From Gammaproteobacteria bacterium (GTDB lineage: Bacteria; Pseudomonadota; Gammaproteobacteria; PIVX01): a stretch of 37,489 bases of DNA. Shown here in pieces: positions 17,354 through 26,290 of this stretch; the stretch's first letter is position 1, and the number at the start of each line of letters is the position of its first letter. The notes under the pieces are model-generated. The model was given only the letters and a program-made list of their open reading frames with translations, was not told the origin of the DNA and did not search any database. The position numbers and the translations under genes are program-made. The stretch covers positions 1-37,489 of the forward strand of contig PIVX01000016.1 of NCBI GenBank assembly GCA_003353785.1. The letters run 5' to 3'.

Positions 17354-17414
17354 AGATGTTTTAAATATTTTCCAGCACTCAAAGCAGCTTACAGGGTGCT
17401 AGAAACTAACATCT
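17354..17414. other. Long imperfect stem-loop downstream of the 558-aa gene
   Basis: Three stacked helices can form: AGATGTT (17354-17360) with AACATCT (17408-17414), TTTC (17369-17372) with GAAA (17402-17405), and AGCAC (17374-17378) with GTGCT (17396-17400). It starts five bases after the stop. No U-run follows, so it may be an mRNA-stabilising structure or a mobile-element end rather than a standard terminator. Confidence 0.4.
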
Positions 17415-17599
17415 ATTTACAATGCTAGCTATCTGTCTATTCTATAAAAAAATACCCTATCCTGAAGTGGGAAGTGATGATGATGAAAATAAAAATGATC
17501 GATAAGTAAGTATGAATAAACAGGTTATCCGGCTTTTAGTATGGATTAATATTAGAGATAATCTGCTATGATACAATAAGTTGTAATATTGCAAAAATA

Positions 17600-17752
17600 A
17601 TGGGAGATCTGCTTAAAATACCTAATTCAAAATCTTTATCTATTTTAGAAAAGTTACTAAATTTAGAAGATGCTAAGGAGATAGTTATGACCGTAGCGGA
17701 ACAACGGCTTGAAGATGTGTTAAGAAAACAGCTTCGTAAGTCATTGCTTTAG
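17600..17752 (+). CDS. Short hypothetical ORF, probably a decayed gene
   Basis: A 50-codon frame (ATG 17600 to TAG 17750-17752) encodes a helical, charged peptide with LEKLLNLEDAKEIV and EQRLEDVLRK. A shifted frame continues ELFKYLNNSKDIAKEF just after the stop, suggesting a longer helical protein broken by a frameshift. The family is not recognised and no Shine-Dalgarno sequence is visible. The rest of 17415-17599 holds nothing I can support. Confidence 0.3.
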   Translation: MGDLLKIPNSKSLSILEKLLNLEDAKEIVMTVAEQRLEDVLRKQLRKSLL

Positions 17753-17915
17753 AATTATTTAAATACTTAAACAATTCTAAAGATATTGCTAAGGAGTTCT
17801 CTTAGACATATGCAAAACTTTATCGCACAGACTAGATTATTAATAAATTAATGTTTTCTTAACACTATTAACTACAATTTACATATATAAAATGACTGTC
17901 TATTAAAGGAGTATA

Positions 17916-18401
17916 ATGATAATTCCTAAATTAACAACACTCGATATAAGCGCTATAGCAAAACAACTATGTTTTTGTATTATTTTGCTTCCTACTATTT
18001 CTATGGCTAGAATTACACTTGACTGTCATCAATTTGAGCAAGATGCAGAGTATAGTTTAATAAAAAGATGGAGTAAAACAAATCAAATTAAGATAGATAA
18101 TGTTGAGCCTAATAGCGAATATATTCTAGTTGTAAATAGTGCTTTCCAAATTGGGGCATCAATAAAATCTTTGCAAAACATGGAAATTATACAAAGTGGA
18201 GGTTATGTTGTTCTTAAAACACATGAAATACCTACTAACAACAACATTAGTACCATACCTGGTATTACTGTTAATGTAAAAAGCAAATCTACCCGTAAAA
18301 TGGATTCGATCAAATTGCTAACAGTATATCTAGCTAAAATTTCTTCATTAGATAGCGGTACGATGGCCAAAAATATATTGAAAGAATTCTTCAATGGTTG
18401 A
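17916..18401 (+). CDS. Small secreted protein, unknown function
   Basis: A 161-residue product with a hydrophobic segment (LCFCIILLPTISM) at residues 18-30 that looks like a signal peptide with cleavage near SMA, after an unusually long N-region. The mature part starts RITLDCHQF, has NVEPNSEY and a KTHEIP segment that recall the secreted protein at 866-1318, and has one cysteine. A shorter start is possible, but no later ATG lies before the hydrophobic stretch. AAAGGAG lies six bases before the ATG and supports this start. It stands alone between decayed regions; the function is unknown. Confidence 0.6.
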   Translation: MIIPKLTTLDISAIAKQLCFCIILLPTISMARITLDCHQFEQDAEYSLIKRWSKTNQIKIDNVEPNSEYILVVNSAFQIGASIKSLQNMEIIQSGGYVVLKTHEIPTNNNISTIPGITVNVKSKSTRKMDSIKLLTVYLAKISSLDSGTMAKNILKEFFNG

Positions 18402-18763
18402 CACCCTCATCCACCTTTTATGGCACGGAGGCGTTGTTTCTTAACTAGCTGAATTTTATTCTAACTGTTAGACTAAGATTTCATACGGATCTATTTGTGT
18501 GAAATGATAGTGATTTTATTTAGGATACTGTAACTTAATAATTTCGCCGATCTATTACATCCCCAGATGGTTTTGGAATATAAGTTCTTCTAGAGTGTTT
18601 GTATTTAAAAGAAATATCCTTAACTCCATTTGACTATTTAATTCAGTTTAAGTGTTCTTATAGACCATAGAAAGTGTATTGTTTTTTGGTTATGCAATAA
18701 TATCGTGGCCATGGTAACATTTGTAAAATTTCGATAGCGAGAACTGTATAGGTTTGCATTTTT
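18402..18763. other. Intergenic, no supported gene
   Basis: About 360 bases between convergent genes. A minus-strand stretch near 18540-18600 encodes IPKPSGDVIDRRNY before stops and may be a coding relic, but I cannot place it in a family. I see no clear terminator or RNA gene. Confidence 0.3.
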
Positions 18764-19372
18764 TTATTTAGTTACTTTGCAGAATTTTATAATTTCCTTG
18801 TAACAATCCTTACTATTTTTCTTTTGAAACTTATATATTAATTCTTCAAACCACTCAAAATTACGTTTCATTGATCCACCTAACAATTCTTTAATATCTA
18901 CTCCTGAAATATGATTGTTATTGCAAAAATAAGCCATTGTTTCTAATAAATATAAAAAATTCATTAGTCTAATGAATTTTTTAGAGGCATCTTTTTTCTT
19001 CCACGTTGCAGTTATTTCCTCAGATATAAGTTTATTATGTTCAAAAGAACCATCTTTTAATCCTTCTCTTCTGGTTGCACAATAAAATTCTTGTAAAATT
19101 ACTCTTGCTTCCATGATCTCGGTACTACTATAACGTTTATCAACTTCCAGTAAAAACTCATCTTTTGCAGTTTTTCTTATACCTGATAATTGAATCCATG
19201 CAACAGAAAAAATACCAAAGGTTATAAGTATTATAAGAAATGCGTGAAGATGAATTATTCCAGTATCTTTGAATAAATTTATATAATATTCTTCAGCAAA
19301 AATTAAACCCACTAACAATATCGAGACAACAATCCACCAAAAATTATTCTTCAATTTTTTCATTTTGTCCAT
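18764..19372 (-). CDS. Two-TM membrane protein, DUF4760-like
   Basis: About 202 residues starting at ATG 19372 (MDKMKKLKNN), chosen because AAGGAAAGG lies just upstream; an ATG 51 bases earlier is in frame but lacks support. Two membrane helices occur at about residues 11-27 and 41-60 (the second is ITFGIFSVAWIQLSGI). A cytoplasmic helical domain follows, with EVDKRYSSTEIMEARVILQE and FIRLMNFLYLLETMAYFC. This arrangement resembles DUF4760 proteins, whose function is unknown. A short relic at 33515-33592 carries the same second helix, so the family was once multi-copy here. Confidence 0.6.
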   Translation of the reverse strand: MDKMKKLKNNFWWIVVSILLVGLIFAEEYYINLFKDTGIIHLHAFLIILITFGIFSVAWIQLSGIRKTAKDEFLLEVDKRYSSTEIMEARVILQEFYCATRREGLKDGSFEHNKLISEEITATWKKKDASKKFIRLMNFLYLLETMAYFCNNNHISGVDIKELLGGSMKRNFEWFEELIYKFQKKNSKDCYKEIIKFCKVTK

Positions 19373-20062
19373 ACCTTTCCTTATGCTATAAATACATATA
19401 ATTCTTGTATGAGTATAGTACATTGCTTATTTCTATGTTTTATAAGTTTATTTTTACATTAAAACATCTTCGAAATTCGATAATCATGATATTTCATTGG
19501 TCTGTTATTTATGTTTCTTATTTGTGATAGAGGTATTCTCTAAAATAAATATAGAACTGAGATATATTTAAAGAAATAATTAATTTTCAGCTGATATCTT
19601 GATACAAAATTTGTTATGATGATTCAGCTTGCTTTAATGCAATAGTATTATTTCTTAGCGGGGGAGTTACATTTTTTAAAGCGGAGGATTCTAATAAAAA
19701 ATAATTCAAATGGATGGAAAATATTTAACTCTAAGTGGAAGAGAATAGAAACTTCCTTAGCAGATTTAAAGATAAGAATTAAAGGGTGATTATTGTGGAA
19801 TTCTCTATTAATTTTATAAATTAAGAAACTCAAGATTATTTATTCACAAGAGGTCAATCGCAATAGGTGATTTTTATGAACAATTTGAGTCTTTTCTATG
19901 CTATTGGATATATCCGGCTTACTCTACTCTTAGAGTAGAGAGTTTGACACAAATATATCGACACAATATTTACTATAAAGCACAAAAAACATTTGCCAAG
20001 AACAGAGATATTATTTAAAAGAGTCTATACTTTTTAATACTATACTCTAAATTTATTATTCT
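19373..20062. other. Intergenic region with a perfect 8-bp hairpin
   Basis: About 690 bases without a convincing gene; a 61-codon minus-strand frame at 19648-19833 looks accidental. CTCTACTC at 19922-19929 pairs with GAGTAGAG at 19933-19940 around a three-base TTA loop. No T-run follows it, so it is not a standard terminator. It could be an operator-like palindrome or an old element end. Confidence 0.35.
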
Positions 20063-21306
20063 ATGCCAAAAACATCGCTGCAAGCAGCTAAAATTAAAGC
20101 AGCACTAGCCAAGTTAGATTACTTCAATGATAATCTAACTTACTTAGATCACAAGCTTAAAGAAAATGCTTCTTTCTTAGCTATCTTAAAACAGCGTACA
20201 ACGATTTTAAGGGAGTACGATAAAACGGACAATGATTTTACCGATCAGGAGCTTGAGCGTACGATTAGGGAAGCTGACGAGGCAATAGCACAATTAACAT
20301 TAGCTCAGAAAATAGAATATGTTGTTTTTGCGAACGAACAAACAAGAAAAAATGCAATTAACGCAGAAAACGCAAGATTAACTGCATTGTCAAGCATTAT
20401 TGATGTTGTCTTCTCCCAAGGTAATGAGCAAAATCTTGAAAATCTTTGGGACGCTCTTTATCGTATGAATGAACAGCATTTGAAAAAGTTTTATCCTGAG
20501 GAAGTTATTGAATTACAATCAAGTAATATTTTAGCAGTAGATGACGTAAATGTATTGCATAGAAAAATAAGCGATGCATGGGGGCATTTTGAGTCAAACT
20601 TTAAGGACTCACAATTCTATAAAAAAAAATTGCACAAAAAAAAATCAGAGGTGGAATGTCTATTTTGCAAATGATGCAGAATTTCAATAAACTGCCTACC
20701 TATATGCAATTCACAGGAGATGTTGAGAAACTTGAACAATCATCCACGAATGTAATGATGGACGATATACAAATGAGTTCTACGAAATCAGTCACAGAGG
20801 AAAATTTGCAAATAATAAGTTTGTCCAATGAATTAGATAACAATACAAATGCACTAAATCAAACAAATCAGAATGACGAAAAAATGCTTACAGGCTTAAT
20901 GAATAAAATATTGAGCAGTCATACCGAATATCTTAAAAAATACGGGAAAAGTAGATTCAAACCTAATGAAGCAAGACTTGAAACAATTGAACGTGTTAAA
21001 GATAAAATGAATGAGATAAAAAAAAAAAAAAATTTAAACCCAAAAGAAAAAATGCAATTAGTTGTCGGGCTTCTCGAAGCAAATAAAGATATAGTATTAC
21101 ATCATCAGAAAAATACGGATTTATTGGCAAAATATGGCATGAGAGGCATAAAGAAAACTAGCAGATTAGCCTCAATATATAAAAAAATTCTAGATAAATC
21201 TCCAGAGGAATACGGCATTGATGTAGGAAAAGCTGTAAAAAAATTTAATACAAAATATCCCGAAGAATCCGCTGTTATGGTTATAAAAAACAAACCTAGC
21301 AAATGA
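20063..21306 (+). CDS. Coiled-coil effector-like protein split at poly-A tracts (two frames)
   Basis: Two frames read as one protein of about 415 residues. Frame one runs from ATG 20063 to TGA 20674 and is helical (LERTIREADEAIAQLTLAQK). Frame two is open through GGMSILQMM from before 20656 and ends at TGA 21304-21306. The junction contains two nine-A runs, at 20621-20629 and 20636-20644. Adding one A at either run would fuse the frames, for example as QFYKKKIAQKKIRGGM. Frame two has a further 15-A run at 21018-21032, read as KKKK. Polymerase slippage at such runs could produce the full protein, or the gene is decaying. No domain, signal peptide or Shine-Dalgarno sequence is seen. The MPK start matches the other long effector-like genes. 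Confidence 0.55.
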
Positions 21307-21399
21307 GAGTGTCATCCTAAGAGACTATCCGAAAAGTCTGTTACTTCCGACAAAGTTGCTAAATACTCAAATTAAATATAGCCATACATGCTAACTTGT

Positions 21400-21852
21400 A
21401 GTTATCTCCAACTTATCAAAAATAGGTTGATCCAGGGCTTAACGGATGTGTCATTGTATTGATAGCAGCTAATTTAACCTATGCTTCAGAATTTTTTGGT
21501 AGATATTCATAATCTTTGTTTAATCTAAGTTGATCATTCATCTAGCCAAATGTTTTTTCAACAACCCACCTAAATTTTACAATTTGAAATTTCCCCTAGG
21601 TCTTTTCATAACTTGCTAGACAATAGCAAACATTGCATTATCCAGTCTTTAAGTTTATTTTCACTATAACCACTATCAACCTAAATAATTTTAAGATTTT
21701 TGCACTGAGTAATAAACTGATTCATTGATATTTGTACCTGCACGATCTTGGATAGAGGTTGAATGTACAACGCATTTAATAATATTCCATCATCACGCCA
21801 ATGGGTAAAATACTCGTAGACTGTAGATTTAGCTGGGAAACATGTTGGAAAA
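21400..21852 (-). pseudogene. IS5-family transposase relic
   Basis: Read on the minus strand, fragments in order are FPAKSTVYEYFTHWRDDGI (the N-terminal helix-turn-helix region of IS5 proteins), VDSGYSENKLKDW, then RWVVEKTFG, stop, LRLNKDYEYLPKNSEA and LAAINTMTHPLSPGS. The WVVE-TFGW and DYE segments are the conserved last part of the IS5 DDE domain. Stops and frameshifts occur throughout. The remnant ends just before the promoter of the autotransporter gene. Confidence 0.75.
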
Positions 21853-21860
21853 TAATTTCA

Positions 21861-21889
21861 TGTACAAAATATAGACATTACGGTATAAT
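21861..21889 (+). promoter_or_regulatory. Candidate promoter of the inverse autotransporter
   Basis: TGTACA (21861-21866), a 17-base spacer and TATAAT (21884-21889), giving a leader of about 55 bases. The -35 box may derive from the end of the IS5 relic, so an insertion sequence may have contributed part of this promoter. Confidence 0.45.
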
Positions 21890-21916
21890 GGGTTATTACT
21901 AAATAAAATAGTATTT

Positions 21917-21948
21917 TCACGGAAGAAGCTAATTATAAATTCCCGTGA
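21917..21948 (+). promoter_or_regulatory. Leader hairpin abutting the autotransporter start
   Basis: TCACGG at 21917-21922 pairs with CCGTGA at 21943-21948. An AA/TT extension is possible across a one-base bulge. The hairpin ends four bases before ATG 21953 and no free Shine-Dalgarno sequence lies between, so it could control translation. The loop is AT-rich. Confidence 0.35.
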
Positions 21949-21952
21949 TAAT

Positions 21953-24538
21953 ATGAAGAATTTTTTATTAAAAATCAGTTTATTATCAGTTTTCATGCTA
22001 TCAACAGTATTGGCTGCAAATCAAGATCCCGTGAATATATCAACTTATAAGCCTAGAGTAGAATTAACTGGCAAGTTAGGGTATAGCCCGAAAAAGTCAG
22101 CTAAACGTAATATAGCTCGTTTGGGCTTTGTATTACCTATCTTTCAGCAGATGGATAGATATATGACTTTTTTAAGTATTATTGGGATGAAAGATTCTGC
22201 AAAACATCTAGAAGGCAATTTTGGAGTAGGCCATCGAACACTGATTGGTTCGTGGATCTTTGGTGGTTATGGTTTTTATGATGCTAGGAGAACAGAGAAT
22301 AATAATTTAATCCAGCAGATGACTTTTGGAATAGAGGCTTTATCAGATAATCTAGAGTACAGAGGGAATATATATGTTCCATTTGGTAAAAGCCATGATG
22401 TGAGTTCATGGAATATATATAATATAAACTATAATCAACAGCGTCATACAACAACATTTAAAAATTCAAAACAAAATCTAGCAGAAATTGGATTATATGG
22501 GTTTGATATTGAAGCAGGTGGTTATTTGCCAAGATATGCTAAATACCAAGGTTTCTTAGCCTTTTATTATTTCAATGGAAAGAATGTTAAAGCTGTAGTA
22601 GGCATACGTATAAGAGCTAACTTTATATTAACACACTGGCTCTCTATAGAAGTAGAAAGCAATATAGATAAAAAAATAGGCCATACTAGTTATTTAGGGA
22701 TGAAGTTAAGCTGGGATTTCAATTCATCTAAAAGCAAAAATTCCCAAACATCTATTAATAGAAAAATGACTCAGTTGCCTGTTAGAGATATTGATGCTGT
22801 TACTGATGTTAGAGAGAATCCCCCGATAACTATATATGAAGATACTGTAAAAGGGAGAGTGGCAGCTATTTTACCAAAAGAGGTATTAAGCGATGGAAGC
22901 ATCATACAATCTAATGTTCCTATTGGTATAGAAGATATTAATAAATCCACTGGTTCAATATCTGATATTGCGATAATTTCAAGAGACGGTAAGACTGTTC
23001 ATTATGTTGGTAGTGATGACCCAATTAAGCAGGCTACTCAGAAAGAATTGGATGATAATAAAATTATTGATGTTAATATAAGTGTTATAGACACAAAAAC
23101 TAATGATAAATTTGGACAAGCTATAGCAAAATATAAAATAGCTAAAGGAAAGATGACTCATCCAGAATCAGTAATATCTGGGCTGGTTACTCCAAAGCAA
23201 GCAGTAGAGAGGAACGTATTAACTGAAACACAAGCAGCAGAAGCTGGAATTAAGAATGGTTTAACTAAGAACCAGTTAGTAAATGACAATGGCTTAGGTG
23301 ATAATATAGTTAAACAAGTAGCCGGATCAAGTTCAACTACTCCAAAGCAAGCGGTAGAAAGTGGAATATTAACTCCAGAAGAAGCGGCAGAAGCTGGAAT
23401 TAAGAATGGTTTAACTAAGGACCAGTTAGTAAATGACAATGGTTTAGGTAATAATATAATTAAACAAGTAGCCAAATCAAGTTCAATTACTCCAGCACAA
23501 GCGGTAGAAAGTGGAATATTAACTCCAGAAGAAGCAGCAGAAGCTGGAATTAAGAATGGTTTAACTAAAGACCAGTTAGTAACTACTAATGGATTATCAA
23601 ATGTTGTAGTTAAACAAGCAGCTCAATCAAATTCAATTACTCCAGCGCAAGCGGTAGAAAGTGGAATACTAACTCCAGAAGAAGCAGCGGAAGCTGGAAT
23701 TAAGAATGGTTTAACCAAAAACCAGTTGGTAAATGACAATGGTTTAGGTGATGATATAGTTAAACAAGTAGCTCAATCAAATTCAATTACTCCAAGGCAG
23801 GCGGTAGAAAGTGGAATATTAACTCCAGAAGAAGCAGTAAGGGCAGGTTTTAGTCATAATATTGCTATAGTAGATCTAATTGATAATAATAGCCTGGATA
23901 CAGGAATGGTTGTTAATGTGGCACGAGAAAATGGTGTGGATGATGTAGATATAGTTCGTGGAGTAGCTAGTACAACAAGTGTTGATCATGTTGAGGTTGT
24001 CGAAAAAACTATTAGAAACGGAATTGGTGTAGAGGAATTAATGAAAAGTGATATAAACGTACAAAATGTAATTCAAGGTGCTCATCGTGTACAAGGAACT
24101 GATAGTGATAACGACTACAATATCTATCTTGCCCAGACTGCTTTGAATAATAATGTTAGAGGTAGAGATTTATTTAGTAGTAACTTGAATACAGAAATGA
24201 TTGTTAGACAAACTCTTGCTCGGCAAGTTCGGCCAGGCTCTATGTCAACTAAAGCTGATATCGCTAAAGAAATATCTAATGCAACAGGTGATCATATTAG
24301 TCATGTTACAGGGGCACTGGATGGTGGCTTAGGTCTTATGTATTTTACAACGAGGAGGGGTTTAGATTTTAGAGATGTGGCGCAGGGATATCGAAATTCT
24401 TTGGGTGGTGGTAATAATGCTGTTAAAAATAAATGGCTTGTCCAGAATGCTTATGGGAACTTTATTAGAGAAGATATAGTTTTAAGTATTCCAGGAATTA
24501 GTCAGGAATTAGTTGATAGTATTTATCATGTTTGGTAG
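21953..24538 (+). CDS. Inverse autotransporter (intimin/invasin-type beta-domain) with 50-residue repeats
   Basis: An 861-residue outer-membrane protein. It has a signal peptide (residues 1-21, cleavage near VLA-AN), then a beta-domain to about residue 255 with GYSPKKSAKRNIARLGFVLP, NFGVGHRT, WIFGGYGFYDARR and aromatic strands ending near YLGMKLSWDF. That order is the IAT_beta domain of intimin, invasin and chlamydial relatives. A linker follows with an Ig-like segment (about 300-400). Four near-identical 50-residue repeats begin at residue 413, with partial repeats after them and a 190-residue unique end. Inverse autotransporters anchor by the N-terminal barrel and display the C-terminus, so the repeats would be surface-exposed. 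The repeats (AVESGILTPEEAAEAG) look helical, not Ig-like. Confidence 0.85.
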   Translation: MKNFLLKISLLSVFMLSTVLAANQDPVNISTYKPRVELTGKLGYSPKKSAKRNIARLGFVLPIFQQMDRYMTFLSIIGMKDSAKHLEGNFGVGHRTLIGSWIFGGYGFYDARRTENNNLIQQMTFGIEALSDNLEYRGNIYVPFGKSHDVSSWNIYNINYNQQRHTTTFKNSKQNLAEIGLYGFDIEAGGYLPRYAKYQGFLAFYYFNGKNVKAVVGIRIRANFILTHWLSIEVESNIDKKIGHTSYLGMKLSWDFNSSKSKNSQTSINRKMTQLPVRDIDAVTDVRENPPITIYEDTVKGRVAAILPKEVLSDGSIIQSNVPIGIEDINKSTGSISDIAIISRDGKTVHYVGSDDPIKQATQKELDDNKIIDVNISVIDTKTNDKFGQAIAKYKIAKGKMTHPESVISGLVTPKQAVERNVLTETQAAEAGIKNGLTKNQLVNDNGLGDNIVKQVAGSSSTTPKQAVESGILTPEEAAEAGIKNGLTKDQLVNDNGLGNNIIKQVAKSSSITPAQAVESGILTPEEAAEAGIKNGLTKDQLVTTNGLSNVVVKQAAQSNSITPAQAVESGILTPEEAAEAGIKNGLTKNQLVNDNGLGDDIVKQVAQSNSITPRQAVESGILTPEEAVRAGFSHNIAIVDLIDNNSLDTGMVVNVARENGVDDVDIVRGVASTTSVDHVEVVEKTIRNGIGVEELMKSDINVQNVIQGAHRVQGTDSDNDYNIYLAQTALNNNVRGRDLFSSNLNTEMIVRQTLARQVRPGSMSTKADIAKEISNATGDHISHVTGALDGGLGLMYFTTRRGLDFRDVAQGYRNSLGGGNNAVKNKWLVQNAYGNFIREDIVLSIPGISQELVDSIYHVW
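23189..23846 (+). repeat. Tandem 150-bp coding repeats, 4 full plus a partial unit
   Basis: Units start at 23189, 23339, 23489, 23639 and 23789, each exactly 150 bp (50 codons). Units 2-4 are very similar at the DNA level, including synonymous sites. The first and the fifth diverge, the fifth after about 60 bases. This pattern indicates recent expansion by recombination or slippage inside the autotransporter passenger. Confidence 0.95.
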
Positions 24539-24715
24539 AGTTTTGTAATAGTTCGAGGAAATTTTCAATTACCCACAAATATATTTAAAAAAAAATAGCT
24601 AAAGGATCAATGCAATAGTCCTGAGCATAGTGGATCTATAGATTCTTTTAATACGGAAACTAACATGCAAAAACAAATCTCAATGAAGTCATAAAGATTG
24701 TATATTCCTAATACT

Positions 24716-24859
24716 TGGATGGATGAAGAACTACCAAGAAGTACCTTTAAAGATGCACGGTTGACTAAATGATTTGTATCATTTGTAAAGAGCCTGTGGC
24801 AAAAGGATAGGCCAACTTATACCTTTTTCCTGTCAAGATTGGTTAATGACCTGAAATAG
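24716..24859 (+). pseudogene. Tn5/IS4-type transposase N-terminal remnant
   Basis: A plus-strand frame encodes WMDEELPRSTFKDARLTK, a TGA stop, then FVSFVKSLWQKDRP. The pattern W-x2-E-x-x-(x)-F-x-D-x-R-L-x-K is the DNA-binding N-terminus of Tn5-like IS4-family transposases. Nothing of the catalytic domain is seen. The flanking 24540-24715 and 24860-25020 hold no gene I can support. Confidence 0.5.
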
Positions 24860-25027
24860 ATAAGAGAACATGATATAATACTACTGCTATAGAAGCTTAA
24901 ACTATTATTAACGGTGGTGTCCCGAGATAATTCCAAGCTAGTTTTGATAATGAAAAGAAATAATAGTTGTAATTTTTGATTTAGAAAAAAATAGAAATTC
25001 GGTTAATTATCTACATGAGAAGTGCTA

Positions 25028-25858
25028 ATGAAATTTTACATCAGCTTAAATAAGAATGGAATACCAACAGGCCATTATGGAATTTATGCAGGGATTAATA
25101 TAGGCGATCAACATAGTATAGTGGCAGTAGCTGAAGTTGGATTGTATTATTGGAACAATTTTTTTGCATCTCCAGAACAAGATGTTCTTCTAAGTTACGA
25201 CTGGTCAAAATGGCCTATAAATAGAGAAGCTTTGCCTGCCACCAAAATATCCGCCACGACAAAAATTTTGAATTGTGCTCAATATTTACTGCAACAATCT
25301 CAAAATCGAGATAATTTTTCTGTTTGGGTTTACCCATACCCTTTTGTCTATAATACAAATAAGAACTGGTTGTCTTCTCATGCCCAAATACTTGCAATTC
25401 AACTTTTGATAAGAGCGTATAATCTAAAAAAAAGTGAAAATCTTTTAGAATGTTTTCATAAAAGTGTTAAAGCTTTCTTTATTTCAGTTGAAGATGGGGG
25501 GTTATCTGGCACAACATCCATTGGAGAGTTATGGTTTGAAAAGTTTATTTCAAAAGGTAACGACAATCCAAGGGTTCTTAACGGCATGATGTTTGTTTTA
25601 ATTGGATTATATGATATTTTTTCTCTTACAAAGGACATTAAAATAGAAAATATTTTTAATTTAGGAATAAAAAGTCTTATAAAAATGATTCCTTATTTTG
25701 ATAATGGTAAATGGTCTACATATGATATTCTTGGAAAACCAGCATCTGCACATTACCATAGAATTCATATAAAGCAATTAACTCTTCTGCATAATATAAC
25801 AAAGGAACCTATATTAAAAGAATATGCAGATCTTTTCAGAAGATACGATAAAACATAA
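25028..25858 (+). CDS. D-glucuronyl C5-epimerase-domain protein
   Basis: The 276-residue product matches the C-terminal domain of D-glucuronyl C5-epimerase (GLCE family, PF06662 type) along its length: WLSSHAQILAIQLLIRAY, EDGGLSGTTSIGELWFEK, VLNGMMFVLIGLYDIF, then GKWSTYDILGKPA and HYHRIHIKQLTLL. The last block corresponds to the YHTTHINQL-like segment of animal GLCE, whose tyrosines line the active site. GLCE enzymes epimerise glucuronate to iduronate within a polysaccharide. No signal peptide or membrane segment is present. ATG 25028 is chosen over a GTG six bases earlier because GAGAAG lies at Shine-Dalgarno distance. The substrate could be a bacterial uronic-acid glycan or a host glycosaminoglycan; sequence does not decide. 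Confidence 0.8.
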   Translation: MKFYISLNKNGIPTGHYGIYAGINIGDQHSIVAVAEVGLYYWNNFFASPEQDVLLSYDWSKWPINREALPATKISATTKILNCAQYLLQQSQNRDNFSVWVYPYPFVYNTNKNWLSSHAQILAIQLLIRAYNLKKSENLLECFHKSVKAFFISVEDGGLSGTTSIGELWFEKFISKGNDNPRVLNGMMFVLIGLYDIFSLTKDIKIENIFNLGIKSLIKMIPYFDNGKWSTYDILGKPASAHYHRIHIKQLTLLHNITKEPILKEYADLFRRYDKT

Positions 25859-26002
25859 GAACAAACTAGATAAAAGTAATATAGCTGCAGTATAATAATC
25901 TTTAGCTATGACTGCAATAATTTTAAATGATAGTAGCAAAACCAAGTCAAATAAAAAAAGCAAATAAAATCTGATCTTCCAATAATAAAGTATTTTTATA
26001 AG

Positions 26003-26290
26003 ATGTTTGGGGCATACTATTTCCCTAAAATAAGATTTGTTGAAATTAAAAATGCGGAAAAATGCTTAATCATCGATAAAACTAGTGAGGAATTAATATT
26101 AGTACATCCTTATAACTATATTGTTTATTATTGCAATCAAAATGGTGTATTCACTTTTGATAATACATTAAAAAATTGTTATGCAACAAAAAATTATTTT
26201 CAAGCAAAACCCACTGCCCATGAAATTAACGATAGCACTATGGCTATGCTAAAAGGAACGCTACAGATAATCAACGCGGCATTGCCATAG
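26003..26290 (+). CDS. Small hypothetical protein, possibly truncated by the IS91-type relic
   Basis: A 95-residue frame with ordinary composition, rich in aromatic residues (YNYIVYYCNQNG), without a signal peptide or known domain. Its last 20 bases overlap the 3' end of the minus-strand transposase remnant at 26271, so the original C-terminus may have been cut off by that insertion. No Shine-Dalgarno sequence is seen. The function is unknown. Confidence 0.35.
   Translation: MFGAYYFPKIRFVEIKNAEKCLIIDKTSEELILVHPYNYIVYYCNQNGVFTFDNTLKNCYATKNYFQAKPTAHEINDSTMAMLKGTLQIINAALP

Noticed and set aside
19648..19833. 61-codon minus-strand frame in a long intergenic region
   Set aside because: No Shine-Dalgarno sequence, and a Phe/Ile-rich composition expected from AT-rich noncoding DNA.
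23158..23475. 105-codon antisense frame across the autotransporter repeats
   Set aside because: It mirrors the repeat coding sequence on the opposite strand; the sense protein has a signal peptide and a recognised domain.
23189..23846. Regular 150-bp repeats considered as a CRISPR or satellite array
   Set aside because: Repeats are directly adjacent, in frame, and encode an open protein without spacers.
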